Shown here: positions 50,116-59,903 of the stretch, piece by piece
Layout: every line of letters begins with the position of its first letter
Position numbering within the stretch: position 1 is the first letter of the stretch
From: Alphaproteobacteria bacterium
GTDB taxonomy: Bacteria > Pseudomonadota > Alphaproteobacteria > Micavibrionales > UBA2020
Direction: 5' to 3'
Length of the DNA: 64,000 nucleotides
Assembly (NCBI GenBank): GCA_025934695.1
Contig: JAICWS010000001.1
Location: 649,301 to 713,300 of the forward strand
The notes under the pieces: model-generated
Told to the model about the DNA's origin: nothing
Databases searched by the model: none
Seen by the model: only the letters and a program-made list of their open reading frames with translations
Made by a program: the position numbers and the translations under genes

Positions 50116-51339
50116 TTAGTCCGCGTTCGCGGGCACGCCGACCTTCATGTCGGGACGCTCGGTATAAAGCAAAATCACGAGCGCCGCCGCGCCAAGGACG
50201 AGGAAGCCCAGCGTCATGGGAATGAGCGTGCCGTTATACAGCTGGCCGATCACCGCGCCCAGCGTCATCGACATGATCGAGGAGACGGAGCCGATAATCG
50301 CCGAGGCGATGCCCGCGATATGCCCCATGGGCTCCATCGCCAGCGCATTCAGATTGCCGAAGACGAGGCCGAAGCAGAAGAACAACCCCGCCGCATAGAT
50401 GACGAACATCCAGATCTGCACCTCGACCGCGAGGTTCACGCCGAAGAATACGAGCGACGAGGCGACGATATAGGCGAAGGCGCGCTCGCAGATATAATGC
50501 ATGCCCAGGCGCTCGACGAAGCGCGAGTTCAGGAGCGACGCGACACCGAGGACGAGCGCGAGGCCGCCGAAATACAGCGCGAAGAGCTTGCCGACGCCGA
50601 ACTGGACCTGGAAAATCTGCTGCGAGGAATTGAGGTAGCCGATCAGGCTGCCGAAGCTGATGCCCATGCAGGCCATGTAGCACATGGTCGGCCGGTTCCG
50701 GAAGACTTCGGCGAAACCGTTGCGGATGTTCGGCACATGGAACGGGATGCGCTTTTCCGGCGGCAGCGTTTCCTCGAGCCGGAAATAAATCCAGCTTGTC
50801 ACCGCGACGGAATAGAAGAGATAGAGGACGAAGATGGCGCGCCAGGAGGCGACCAGGAGGATCCCCTGCCCGATGCTCGGCGCGACTGCGGGCACCATGA
50901 TGAAAATCATCATCACGATCGACATGATGCGCGCCATCGCGCGGCCCTCATACTTGTCGCGGACGACGGAGACGGCGGAGACATAAGGCGCCGAAACGCC
51001 CAAGCCCTCGATCACGCGGCCCATGAGCAACAGGCCGAACTGCGGCGCGAGGAAGCACAACAGGCTCCCGCACAAATAAAGGCCGATGCCCCAATAAAGC
51101 ACCTTCTTGCGCCCGAGCGCATCCGACAGGGGGCCGCTGATCAGCTGCCCCACCGCCATGCCGCCGAACAGGGCGACGATCATGTACTGGGCATGGTTGG
51201 GGTTCGCGAGCTGCAGGTCCTTCGCGATGGTACCCAGCGCCGGCAATAGGGCGTCGATGGAGATTGCGACCACGGAAATAAGCAGCGCCATGAGAATGGC
51301 GAATTCCTTGCTATGCGGCTGTTCCGTTTCGGCTGACAT
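50116..51339 (-). CDS. MFS exporter, Bcr/CflA type
   Basis: 407 aa with 12 predicted helices. Loop 2-3 motif GPLSDALGRKKVLYWG and the motif-C-like VSVVRDKYEGR are typical of the Bcr/CflA drug-resistance subfamily. Exports hydrophobic or cationic small molecules using the proton gradient; substrate unknown. Encoded between two paralogous lipoprotein peptidases. AAAAGGAC precedes the ATG. Confidence 0.85.
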   Translation of the reverse strand: MSAETEQPHSKEFAILMALLISVVAISIDALLPALGTIAKDLQLANPNHAQYMIVALFGGMAVGQLISGPLSDALGRKKVLYWGIGLYLCGSLLCFLAPQFGLLLMGRVIEGLGVSAPYVSAVSVVRDKYEGRAMARIMSIVMMIFIMVPAVAPSIGQGILLVASWRAIFVLYLFYSVAVTSWIYFRLEETLPPEKRIPFHVPNIRNGFAEVFRNRPTMCYMACMGISFGSLIGYLNSSQQIFQVQFGVGKLFALYFGGLALVLGVASLLNSRFVERLGMHYICERAFAYIVASSLVFFGVNLAVEVQIWMFVIYAAGLFFCFGLVFGNLNALAMEPMGHIAGIASAIIGSVSSIMSMTLGAVIGQLYNGTLIPMTLGFLVLGAAALVILLYTERPDMKVGVPANAD

Positions 51340-51440
51340 GTCCTTTTCCCTCGTTGGGCGAGTATAGAGAAAGAATGGCGCAGGTGGGCAAACTTTTTAC
51401 CCGCTTTCAAAAGATAATTTGCTTCCGCGGATGCGGGTTT

Positions 51441-52076
51441 CTACCGCGGCTTTTGCGGCGCGCAGGGCTTGTCGGACAGGGGCAGGCAGGGTTTGAGCAT
51501 GGCCTCAAACTTCGCCATTTTCACCGCGCGGTCGGGGACGGCCCGTGCCTTCTGGTCACGCAGCGCGAAATAATCCTCGACCATATGCGCCTGCTGTTCG
51601 ATGTTGAGCGAGGCGAACTTCCGCCGGCCGTCGAGGTCATAGGCATAGCAGCTGTTGTAGTTAAAGCCGCTCCTGACGTAGAGGAACACCGCGTCGCATT
51701 CGACATGCTGCCCCTGCTGGTATTGCCAGACGTGCGTCATTTCATGGATCAGGAGCTTCCGCTGCTTCTCGCCCGCTTTGGAGAGATCGGGCTGCTGGCA
51801 ATTCTTGCCGACGAGATAAATGTCGCCGCAGGGCGTGATCGCGCCGAGCCCGTGCTGGCTCAGCGGGAAAATGCCCGCAACCTTGGGAGCGCCTTCATAG
51901 ACGTGCACCTTGCCGTAGTCGACCGTCTCGCCGAAAACGGAGCGCGCCAAGGCGGTTTCGCCGGATGTCAGCCCGCGGCCTTCGAGTCCGCTATGGCTGA
52001 TGCAGCCGCCAACGAGCAGTCCCGTCGCGGCGGCGGCGCAAAAGACGTGTTTGAGGCGGCGGCCCAGCTTGCTCAT
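51441..52076 (-). CDS. Lipoprotein with HExxH zinc-peptidase motif, paralogue B
   Basis: 211 aa from the ATG at 52076. Lipobox with VGGC at residues 22-25. Keeps the same order as paralogue A: VFGETVDYGKVHVYEGAPKVAGI, then HEMTHVWQ, then NIEQQAHMVEDYF. Differences: additional cysteines (CGDIYLVGKNC, YNSCYAYDLDG, ending CLPLSDKPC) that could make disulphides absent from A. It is probably a diverged duplicate with a different environment. Flanks the MFS gene on the other side from A. Confidence 0.7.
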   Translation of the reverse strand: MSKLGRRLKHVFCAAAATGLLVGGCISHSGLEGRGLTSGETALARSVFGETVDYGKVHVYEGAPKVAGIFPLSQHGLGAITPCGDIYLVGKNCQQPDLSKAGEKQRKLLIHEMTHVWQYQQGQHVECDAVFLYVRSGFNYNSCYAYDLDGRRKFASLNIEQQAHMVEDYFALRDQKARAVPDRAVKMAKFEAMLKPCLPLSDKPCAPQKPR

Positions 52077-52162
52077 GGCATGCCCTGTTCGTTCGTCACT
52101 GGATGCCATGACGCTATCATAGGCCGGGAAGCAATGAAAATGTTTTTCAGAATCTTAAGGCG

Positions 52163-52810
52163 TTACTTCGCCTTGCCCTTTTTAGACTTTGCAGGCTTGG
52201 CAGCCTTGGCGGGTTTTTTGGCCTTGGCACCCTTGATATCGTCTTTTTTGGACGTGGGTGCCGGTTTTTTGGCCTGCTTTTCGTCTTTTTTCAGCCCCTC
52301 GAGGACGCGGAACGGGCTGTTGCGCACCTCCTGCCCCACCTCGGCCAGCTGGGCCGCGAGGCTGACGCCCGGTGCGCGGGGATAAGGATCAAGCTCCAGC
52401 GACAGGTATTGGGCCACGACTTCGCCAAGATCGATCATGCCGTTGGTGATCATTTCCGGCGAGGTTTCATCGTCATCGACGGTGATATCGGGTTCGCCCG
52501 CGGTGCCTTTGGTCTCTTCGGTGAAGAAAGTGTCAAAATGCCCGGAAATATGGGCATGGACGTCCTGCAGGGAAACGACGCAGGTCTGGATGACTTCGGC
52601 CTCGAACTCGCCCTCGACGCGGATGGCGGGGCCACCGGTGACGCGGCGGATATTGATCTTCGCCTTCAGGTCGGAGAGTTCGCGCAGGTCAAAACGCCGG
52701 GCCAGGGCGGCGCATTCTTCCACGCTTGCCTCGACCGTTTCTTTTCTGACTTTGTCGGGGGTAATGCCCTCAATCGCGATCAAGCGCGAAAATTCTGTAT
52801 GTCCCGTCAT
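52163..52810 (-). CDS. YceD/DUF177 family protein
   Basis: 215 aa. DUF177 signature: GGPAIRVEGEFEAEVIQTCVVSLQDVHAHI, containing the conserved Cys of the family, then an acidic turn and an EVVAQYLSLELDPYPRAPG motif. YceD proteins act with 23S rRNA synthesis and ribosome assembly, and are normally next to rpmF. The C-terminal 45 residues are a lysine/alanine-rich tail. Divergent from bamE. Confidence 0.9.
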   Translation of the reverse strand: MTGHTEFSRLIAIEGITPDKVRKETVEASVEECAALARRFDLRELSDLKAKINIRRVTGGPAIRVEGEFEAEVIQTCVVSLQDVHAHISGHFDTFFTEETKGTAGEPDITVDDDETSPEMITNGMIDLGEVVAQYLSLELDPYPRAPGVSLAAQLAEVGQEVRNSPFRVLEGLKKDEKQAKKPAPTSKKDDIKGAKAKKPAKAAKPAKSKKGKAK

Positions 52811-52943
52811 TGCCTGCTAGTCCTCGAAATTACCGTGTTATATACACTTTTTTGGTTTCAAAACAAAGGATTTCCTTATTAACCTTGTCTTTTCAGGGCC
52901 AAAACCTTATAAAAATAACGATATGCGCATAAAGGAAGTCCCC

Positions 52944-53402
52944 ATGCTCACTCTTCGGAACATTGCCTGTGCCGCCCTTCTGGCGCTGGGCCTGTCGGCA
53001 TGCACGCCCAATGTGGCGACCCACGGCAACATGCTGTCCCAGAGCAAGCTCAAGCAGATCACCGCGGGCAATTCGACGCGGGCGGATGTGGAATCCTATT
53101 GGGGCCCGCCGACCACCGTCGCCCCGTTCGATAACAACACCTGGTATTACATCGGCGAAACCGATACCCAGGAAGGCGTTTTCGCGCCGAAGCTGGACAA
53201 GCGCCAGATGATCAAGGTCACTTTCGATGCGACCGACCATGTGACCGGCGTGACGGTGCTCGACAACAAGTTGGCCCAGAACGTCGAATTCCAGAGCCGC
53301 GTTACCCCGACCGCCGGCAAGCAGTACACCGCCGCGCAGCAGTTCATCGGCGACCTCGGCAAATTCAACAAAGATGACAAGAAGCAGAGCTCCGGCCCCT
53401 GA
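52944..53402 (+). CDS. bamE: Outer-membrane assembly lipoprotein BamE
   Basis: 152 aa from the ATG at 52944 (AAGGAAG six bases before). Lipobox LSAC at residues 17-20. BamE/SmpA pattern: LKQITAGNSTRADVESYWGPPTTVAPFDNNTWYYIGE and a downstream IKVTFDATDHVTGV strand. Component of the Bam complex that inserts beta-barrels. Divergent from yceD, as usual in alphaproteobacteria; its stop is three bases from the ankyrin gene's stop. Confidence 0.93.
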   Translation: MLTLRNIACAALLALGLSACTPNVATHGNMLSQSKLKQITAGNSTRADVESYWGPPTTVAPFDNNTWYYIGETDTQEGVFAPKLDKRQMIKVTFDATDHVTGVTVLDNKLAQNVEFQSRVTPTAGKQYTAAQQFIGDLGKFNKDDKKQSSGP

Positions 53403-53405
53403 CGA

Positions 53406-53942
53406 TCAGGATTTGAGCTTGAGCGACAGGCGCTTCATCGGCTGGACGGGCTGGCCTGTCCCGATGTCGACGGGCTTTTCCGCCCAGTCCGCGCGCCGGA
53501 TATCGGACAGGCTTTCCGCCGCGCGCTTCAGGTAATCGCTTAAGGCAAAAAAATCCCCGGCACGCGCGTAAGAGATTGCGCTTGCCCGGAACTCACCGGT
53601 TTCCGAAGGATCGGCGCCCCGCTCCATCAGCAGCGTGCAGGCCGCCTGGTGACCATTGTATGCGGCATAGCAGAGAGCATTCATCGAGGCCTTGTCGGCG
53701 GCATGGATATCCGCCCCCGCCTCGATCAGCAGGCTGATCACCGCGTCGCTGCCTTTTTTGGAGGCGGCCATTAATGGCGTGGCTTCGGTCCCGTCACGCG
53801 CTTCCAGCAGCGAGGGCATGGCCTCCAGCATGTCGCGCACCTTCGAAGACTCGTCATTTTCGACAGCCGCAAAGAAGGCCGCAGTGAACTGCGGCGACGG
53901 CGGTATGGAAGCGGCATTAAAGTTGGCCTGTTGCGTAGACAT
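53406..53942 (-). CDS. Small ankyrin-repeat protein
   Basis: 178 aa. Three to four ankyrin repeats: SSKVRDMLEAMPSLLEARDGTEATPLMAASKKGSDAVISLLIEAGADIHAADKASMNALCYAAYNGHQAACTLLMERGADPSETGEF is the core, with the consensus TPLMAA and AGADIHA. No signal peptide; cytoplasmic. The C-terminal 50 residues are unassigned. Convergent with bamE. Confidence 0.85.
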   Translation of the reverse strand: MSTQQANFNAASIPPSPQFTAAFFAAVENDESSKVRDMLEAMPSLLEARDGTEATPLMAASKKGSDAVISLLIEAGADIHAADKASMNALCYAAYNGHQAACTLLMERGADPSETGEFRASAISYARAGDFFALSDYLKRAAESLSDIRRADWAEKPVDIGTGQPVQPMKRLSLKLKS

Positions 53943-53979
53943 CCGGCCAGCATATAATAGTTATGTAAATATGTAAAGT

Positions 53980-54648
53980 CTAAAATACGAACGTCAGGCC
54001 AACTGTGCCCCAATTGCCAGGATTGCCATCGATGTCGCGGCCGTATACGGCGTCCGCGATGAACGACTGGCCTGCATTCTGCCAGCTGATCCCCGCCTGC
54101 TCGCCCGGCCGGCCCGTGTTTTTGCCGAAGACTTCACCCGTCAAGCCGATCGCATCGGTTGCCTTCAGCGCGACATTCGCGCCCCAGGTCGCGTAATTCT
54201 TGTCCGTGCCGTTCGCGTACTGCCAGCCGGCGTCCAGGCTCAGGTTGACGGCTTTATTGACGGCGAATGTAAATGGCGCGTAGGCATAACCGCCGGAAAC
54301 TTTTCCTGCAACTGTGTCGTAATTGATGCCCCCGGCAAAGCTGCTGGTCCACCCGTCCGCCGCCGGGTGCCAGAGATATTTTTCCTGCAGCGTCAGCTGC
54401 GTCACATCGTTGCCGTTGCCGATGTCCCGGGCCGCCTGGAGCGTCGTTTCCAAATTCTTCAGAGTCTGGAACTGCATTGCCGCAACGCCGAGGTCTTCCC
54501 CTTTATCGCTCCGGCTGAACCAGCCCGGAATCTGAATCTGGCCGGCATCGGTGATGCCCGCATCGTCGACGATATAAGGCGACCGCGCCAGCGCCGCCGC
54601 CGGACACAAGGTGAGGAGCCACACAAGGATGCGCGCGGTTAATTTCAC
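53980..54648 (-). CDS. Outer-membrane beta-barrel protein
   Basis: 222 aa. Signal peptide to about residue 21 (AAALA-R). The body alternates hydrophobic/polar residues in strands such as WTSSFAGGINYDTVAGKVSGGYAYAPF, LSLDAGWQYANGT and ATWGANVALKATDAIGLTGEVFG, and the protein ends with Phe (GLTFVF), the classical outer-membrane barrel ending. Resembles the MetA-pathway-type small porins. Probable outer-membrane channel; substrate unknown. It lies upstream of the hppA terminator. Confidence 0.7.
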   Translation of the reverse strand: MKLTARILVWLLTLCPAAALARSPYIVDDAGITDAGQIQIPGWFSRSDKGEDLGVAAMQFQTLKNLETTLQAARDIGNGNDVTQLTLQEKYLWHPAADGWTSSFAGGINYDTVAGKVSGGYAYAPFTFAVNKAVNLSLDAGWQYANGTDKNYATWGANVALKATDAIGLTGEVFGKNTGRPGEQAGISWQNAGQSFIADAVYGRDIDGNPGNWGTVGLTFVF

Positions 54649-54702
54649 TTGTCTTCGTCTCTCCCTGCCCTGCCGCAGCCACTATACGCGTTCGCGCTCC
54701 GA

Positions 54703-54734
54703 CAAAAAACCCCGCCGTCGCCGGAGGGGTTCTT
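54703..54734 (-). terminator. Intrinsic terminator of hppA
   Basis: On the minus strand CCCCTCCG...CGGCGGGG forms a hairpin followed by a run of T at 54709-54704. About 28 bases beyond the hppA stop. Confidence 0.8.
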
Positions 54735-54761
54735 TGTCGCTTTGAAAAGCGGACTTTTTAG

Positions 54762-56876
54762 TTACGGGGTCGCCAGCATCTTGGCCGCAACCGCCACCAA
54801 GAGGATCGCCACGATGTTGGTGATCTTGATGAGCGGGTTGACCGCGGGGCCGGCGGTGTCCTTGTACGGATCGCCGACGGTGTCGCCGGTCACGGCGGCC
54901 TTGTGGGCTTCGGAGCCCTTGCCGCCGAAGTGGCCTTCCTCGATGTATTTCTTGGCGTTATCCCAGGCGCCGCCGCCCGAGGTCATCGAGATGGCGACGA
55001 AGATGCCCGTCACGATCGTGCCGACCAGCATCGCGCCGACGCACTGGAACGCCGATTCAATCGAGCCCTGGCCCGCGCCCGTCACATAGTACACGACGAA
55101 GAACAGGACGATGGGCGACAGCACCGGCAGCAGCGAGGGAATGATCATCTCCTTGATTGCGGCCTTGGTCAGCATGTCGACGGCGCGGCCATATTCCGGC
55201 TTGGTCTTGCCTTCCAGGATGCCCTTGATCTCGCGCAGCTGGCGGCGGACCTCGATCACGATCGAGCCCGCAGCGCGGCCCACGGCCGTCATCGACATCG
55301 CGCCGAACAGATACGGCAGCATGCCGCCCAGGAACAGGCCGATGATGACGAAGGGTTCGTTCAGCGGGAAGGTGATGGTCTTGTTGGGGAAGTAGTGCTG
55401 CAGTTCCTGCGTGAAGGCCGCGAACAGCACGAGCGCCGCAAGGCCGGCCGAACCGATGGCATAGCCCTTGGTCACGGCTTTGGTCGTGTTGCCCACCGCG
55501 TCCAGCGCGTCGGTGACGACGCGGACTTTCTTCGGCAGTTCCGACATCTCGGCGATGCCGCCGGCGTTATCGGTGACCGGGCCATAGGCGTCGAGCGCGA
55601 CGATCATGCCGGCAAGCGCCAGCATGGTGGTCGCCGCAAACGCGATGCCGTAGAGACCGGCCGAGTTGTAGGCGATATAGATGCCGATCGAGATCACGAT
55701 CACAGGGAGCGCGGTCGCCTCGAGCGAGACGGCAAGGCCCTGGATCACGTTCGTGCCGTGGCCGGTTTCCGACGCTTTCGCGATGGAGCGGACCGGGCGG
55801 AACGAGGTCGAGGTGTAGTATTCGGTGATCCAGACGATCAGCGCGGTCACGCCGAGGCCGTCGAGCGCGCAATACAGCAGCTGCAGGCCCGAAACCGTGC
55901 CGCCGGAGGTCAGCGGGATTTCATGCTTGAGGCCGATGTAGTTCACGATCGCCCAGTAGATCAGGCCGATCGAAATGACGCCCGTCACGATGAGGCCCTT
56001 ATAAAGGGCGCCCATGATATTCTCCGAGCTGCCGAGGCGCACGAAGAAGGTGCCGATGATCGAGGAGATGATGCAAAGACCGCAGATGACCAGCGGCAGT
56101 TCCATCATCAGGGCAAGGTCCGTGTCCTTGAAAACGCTGGCCGCGATGAGCATCGTTGCGACGATGGTCACGGCGTAGGTTTCGAACAGGTCGGCCGCCA
56201 TACCCGCGCAGTCGCCCACGTTGTCGCCCACGTTGTCGGCGATCACGGCGGGGTTGCGGGGGTCGTCCTCGGGCAGGTTGGATTCGACTTTGCCGCAGAG
56301 GTCGGCGCCGACGTCAGCGCCCTTGGTGAAGATGCCGCCGCCCAGACGCGCGAAGATCGAGATCAGCGACGCGCCGAAGCCGAGCGCCACGAGCGCTTCG
56401 AGCATCTGACGGGTTTCGGTGTGCTTGCCATGGAGGTAGAAGTAATATCCGCCGACGCCCAGGAGGCCGAGGCCGACGACGAGGAGGCCCGTGATCGCGC
56501 CCGCGCGGAAGGCGACGGTCAGCGCGTCCTGAAGGCCGTGCTGCGCGGCGTCAGAGGTGCGCACGTTCGCGCGCACCGAGACGTTCATGCCGACATAACC
56601 GGCGACGCCCGAGAGGATGGCGCCGATGGCGAAGCCCGCGCCCACTTGTACGCCGAGGCTCACCCCCAGGATGATGCCGACGACGACGCCGACAGCAGCG
56701 ATGGTCGAATACTGGCGGTTCAGGTAAGCGCCCGCGCCTTCCTGGATGGCGGCGGCGATTTCGCGCATGCGCGCATTGCCGGCGGAAGCCGACATGACCT
56801 GGAAGCTGGTCAGGATGCCGTACAGCAGCGCCAGAACGCCCGACGCAAGCACGATTGTCTGGATATCAAAAGACAT
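54762..56876 (-). CDS. hppA: Membrane-bound proton pyrophosphatase (K+-independent type)
   Basis: 704 aa, 16 predicted helices. Pyrophosphate/Mg-binding motifs: [44 protein letters not shown] and the late [36 protein letters not shown]. Lys in GNTTKA marks the potassium-independent subfamily (Ala in K+-dependent ones). Pumps protons while hydrolysing PPi, conserving energy from biosynthesis. Single gene with its own terminator. Confidence 0.95.
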   Translation of the reverse strand: MSFDIQTIVLASGVLALLYGILTSFQVMSASAGNARMREIAAAIQEGAGAYLNRQYSTIAAVGVVVGIILGVSLGVQVGAGFAIGAILSGVAGYVGMNVSVRANVRTSDAAQHGLQDALTVAFRAGAITGLLVVGLGLLGVGGYYFYLHGKHTETRQMLEALVALGFGASLISIFARLGGGIFTKGADVGADLCGKVESNLPEDDPRNPAVIADNVGDNVGDCAGMAADLFETYAVTIVATMLIAASVFKDTDLALMMELPLVICGLCIISSIIGTFFVRLGSSENIMGALYKGLIVTGVISIGLIYWAIVNYIGLKHEIPLTSGGTVSGLQLLYCALDGLGVTALIVWITEYYTSTSFRPVRSIAKASETGHGTNVIQGLAVSLEATALPVIVISIGIYIAYNSAGLYGIAFAATTMLALAGMIVALDAYGPVTDNAGGIAEMSELPKKVRVVTDALDAVGNTTKAVTKGYAIGSAGLAALVLFAAFTQELQHYFPNKTITFPLNEPFVIIGLFLGGMLPYLFGAMSMTAVGRAAGSIVIEVRRQLREIKGILEGKTKPEYGRAVDMLTKAAIKEMIIPSLLPVLSPIVLFFVVYYVTGAGQGSIESAFQCVGAMLVGTIVTGIFVAISMTSGGGAWDNAKKYIEEGHFGGKGSEAHKAAVTGDTVGDPYKDTAGPAVNPLIKITNIVAILLVAVAAKMLATP

Positions 56877-57090
56877 TGTTTATTCCTCTTGGTTGCCCCT
56901 CGTGGGATGAGTCTCTTTTTGGGTGGCAGGAATGTGCCTAAAATATAAGAGCATAGCAAGCCCCCATTGCCATATTTTCGAAATTTTATGCGCGATGGTG
57001 CGGGCGGGTCACGGTTGGTTCGTGAAAGGCACTGACAAATTTTTCCATAAACTTATCGTCGTTCTCAAGCAGGCGGGAATGACAAGTCCG

Positions 57091-57966
57091 TTACGGCTTC
57101 ACCTTCGGCGCTCTGCCGTGCTTCGCGGGCGCTGCGGGTTCCGGCGTGGCGGCGGTCGGCTTGGGCTGTTCGATGGGCGGCTGGCGGAGCAGCGGCGGAT
57201 TGTAGTTTTTGCGCGGTACATCGACGAAGTCGGCATGGATGCCGTTCACCTGCGGCAGCGTCACGACCGGCCCATCGAGCGTCGCGGTCATCAGGCGAAT
57301 CTGCGTGAAGCGCTCGTTGAAGGTGCTGGTCAGGTCGTTGGCGGATTTGATCGTGCGCTCATAGGGCAGGACGAGTTCCTGGTTCAGGCGCTGCATCTGG
57401 CGGCGCGCATGCTCGACCATGTCGCCGGGCGACAGGTCGGGATTGAGCGTGAGGATGCCGACGTCGCGCACATAGGCCGAGCCCGCGCCGATTTTGGAGA
57501 GGTTCTGGTCGAAGCAGACGCCGACGCCCAGAGAGGCCAGCGCCGTCGTATAGCTTTGCAGGTCGTCGAGCGCGGTCGAATAATTGCCGCTGTAGAAATC
57601 GCCCGACAGCGTGGTGATGTGTTTGGAGACAAAACGCGCGGCCCAGGGCGCGTCGTTGCTAAGACGGCGGATGCCGGAGGAGAACAGGCCAAGTGGCTGG
57701 CCCCAGCCGGGATTGAGGTTGCCGTAGGCGGCGTTCAGCACCTCGGGGATTTTCTTGTCGCGCGTGTCTTTGAGCGCACCCGCCGCATTCGGGTCGCAGG
57801 CAAAAGCCTGTTCCTGCGCGATCTTGCTCATCGCCGTCTCGATGCGGTCCTGCGTGTTCTCGTTATGCATGGCCTCATAGACCGTGGGACCCAGGAAAAC
57901 GCCAAGTGTCAGGGTCGTGGCGGTGATCGCCAGTCGGCGCGTATATTTTTTAACGAATGCGAACAT
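57091..57966 (-). CDS. Membrane-anchored periplasmic protein, lytic transglycosylase partner
   Basis: 291 aa. One N-terminal membrane helix (about residues 12-28), then a mainly helical periplasmic domain with two cysteines (FACDP, VCFDQ) and a Pro/Ala/Lys-rich tail ending in GRAPKVKP. No family recognised. It starts 12 bases after the stop of the transglycosylase gene, with the same orientation, so the pair is likely cotranscribed. Confidence 0.65.
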   Translation of the reverse strand: MFAFVKKYTRRLAITATTLTLGVFLGPTVYEAMHNENTQDRIETAMSKIAQEQAFACDPNAAGALKDTRDKKIPEVLNAAYGNLNPGWGQPLGLFSSGIRRLSNDAPWAARFVSKHITTLSGDFYSGNYSTALDDLQSYTTALASLGVGVCFDQNLSKIGAGSAYVRDVGILTLNPDLSPGDMVEHARRQMQRLNQELVLPYERTIKSANDLTSTFNERFTQIRLMTATLDGPVVTLPQVNGIHADFVDVPRKNYNPPLLRQPPIEQPKPTAATPEPAAPAKHGRAPKVKP

Positions 57967-57978
57967 CAGTTACCTCAT

Positions 57979-59640
57979 TTATCCAAACGTCTGTTTCGGC
58001 GCGGCGGTTGTCGCGGTCAGTTTCGTGGGCGTATGCGGCGCGACCATGCGCAGCGCCTGCCCGCCCGGAAAGCGGCGCGCGAAGCCGGTGTAGATTTCGC
58101 CCAGCGAACGCGCGCGGCCACTGCCGTCGTAGAATATCGTCTTATTCGCCGATGCTTCCTGCGCGAAGAACTTCACGGCGGGCTGCGTGTTGTCGCGGCG
58201 GAATTCGGTGATGAATTTCGATGCCCCGCCCCCGCCCAGGAAGTGGGCGAGATAGAGCTCGGTCTTGCCGATAGGGCCGCCGACATTGTCCTGCAGGTAT
58301 TGCAGGTTGGCCTTGGAGAATTCGATCGCCATGAGCGCCGAGACCTTCGGATCGTTGCGCAGATCCATGATATATTTCGCTTCCTGCGGAGGCGCGTTGA
58401 TGCGGCCGCCCGAGATTTTGCGCGTCAGCTCGCCATAGCCATATTTGTCGCCGTAGGACTTGAAGACATTGAGCCAGGTGCCGTCGGTGAACTGGAAGGT
58501 GCCGTAGGCCGAGCTCGTATCCGCGCCGACCCAGGGCTTGTAGCCGCTTTCGTGCGAGGCGATCTGCATCATGTAATCGAAGTCGAAGCCCGCCTTCTCG
58601 ACCGCCTCGACCACCGCCTGTACTACATATTCGGGCGCGCCGCGCCGAACATATTTGACCGCCGTCGCATGCAGCTCGTCGCCCGTCATCTGCTGACCGT
58701 TGACGATGGCCGAGAAATCGTCGAGCCCTTGCGCCTTGGCGGCGTCGAGCAGGCCGGTGTCGGCCATCGACTTGCGCGCGGCGGCCTCCAGGAACTGTTC
58801 GGTCTTGTAATCGACCTCGCCGTTGGGCAGCAGCACCCCCGGATATTTTTCCTGGAACTGCGCGACATCGGCCACCACCTGGTCAGTCATGACGCCGTTC
58901 ATGCTGCAGGCGCCAACCTTATAGCCGAGCTGCAGCAGGTCTGCCTGTACGCTGCGGATACGCATCTTCTCGGGCAGGCTGGGATTGACGAAGCTTTTGC
59001 GCAAAACCGTCTGATGGCGCGAGGTGCCGCCGAATTCGCCCTGCAATTCGCGGCGCTTCTGCGCCTGTTCATGCAGAAGACGCAAGGTACGCCCGTCCGC
59101 GAAGTCGGATGCCGGCATGCCGAGCGAGCCGCGGAACCAGTTGAGCGCCACCTTCTCCTGCTGAAGATACTTGCCGTTCGCGCCGCAGTCGCTCAGGGGA
59201 TAACCCAGCGTCATGAGGTCTTCCTGCATGGAAATGATGCGCATGACCTCGGACGAGCCTTCGAAGAGCGGCGCAACCTTGTCTTCCGTGCGGGGCTCGT
59301 CGGTCGTCAGCGACAGGGTGAAGGGATTTGGACGGAACAGGCTTCTGTACGTGCGCTCCGCCCAGTTGCCCATGGTCAGCGACATGCCAAGGGCGAGCAC
59401 ACTGGTGCCCGTGGTCAGGATCAGCGCCTTCTTAAAGGAGCGCATCAGGAAGCCGGCCGGCTTTTCAGGCGTGTGCGATCCGTATTTCCAGTTATATTTA
59501 ATGTCGCGCCAGAAATTCCTCAGCCGCGCCGACATCTTCGAGGCCGCCGTCGACACCGCCGACGTGCTAGCAGGCGGACGCGGAACGGCCGTCTGAAGCT
59601 GCTGCTTCTGCGCACGCATCGCCTTCAGCTTTTCGTACAT
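57979..59640 (-). CDS. Membrane-anchored lytic transglycosylase (SLT) with PG-binding repeats
   Basis: 553 aa from the ATG at 59640; upstream frame lacks ribosome-site support. Arg/Ser-rich N-terminus, membrane helix at about 73-90, then two peptidoglycan-binding-like repeats (about 133-176 and 227-268, each RxxSxQxDLxxLGY...NG), and an SLT domain with catalytic Glu364 in ASHESGYKPW, followed by AYGTFQFTDGTWL. Cleaves the glycan strand of peptidoglycan from the periplasmic face. The C-terminal 100 residues are unassigned. Operon with the 291-aa gene. Confidence 0.8.
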   Translation of the reverse strand: MYEKLKAMRAQKQQLQTAVPRPPASTSAVSTAASKMSARLRNFWRDIKYNWKYGSHTPEKPAGFLMRSFKKALILTTGTSVLALGMSLTMGNWAERTYRSLFRPNPFTLSLTTDEPRTEDKVAPLFEGSSEVMRIISMQEDLMTLGYPLSDCGANGKYLQQEKVALNWFRGSLGMPASDFADGRTLRLLHEQAQKRRELQGEFGGTSRHQTVLRKSFVNPSLPEKMRIRSVQADLLQLGYKVGACSMNGVMTDQVVADVAQFQEKYPGVLLPNGEVDYKTEQFLEAAARKSMADTGLLDAAKAQGLDDFSAIVNGQQMTGDELHATAVKYVRRGAPEYVVQAVVEAVEKAGFDFDYMMQIASHESGYKPWVGADTSSAYGTFQFTDGTWLNVFKSYGDKYGYGELTRKISGGRINAPPQEAKYIMDLRNDPKVSALMAIEFSKANLQYLQDNVGGPIGKTELYLAHFLGGGGASKFITEFRRDNTQPAVKFFAQEASANKTIFYDGSGRARSLGEIYTGFARRFPGGQALRMVAPHTPTKLTATTAAPKQTFG

Positions 59641-59903
59641 CTCATCGGCTCTTGAATAAGGCACGCGGTGGAATCCCGTCCGGTTCAGATTTTTCCTAAT
59701 CCGGCAGAGATTAGCCATAATCAGGATAAAAGGCAAGCGTTGAGTTCCAAAAATAAATCGAGTGATTTCAATGAAAAAGGGGCGCAGGTGCCGCGCCTTC
59801 ACCGAGAACAGGCGTTTCGCGAAACGATCTCTGCGCGACGCCTCAGAATTAATCGCAGCTTAAGCTTTTTCTGCGAAGAATTGAAAAGGTTTTGGGGTGT
59901 TTC

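Noticed and set aside
54903-59655. Very long plus-strand frames (681 and 910 codons) opposite hppA and the transglycosylase
   Set aside because: The minus-strand genes carry unmistakable motifs; the plus-strand translations are rich in Arg, His and Asp and show no fold signature.
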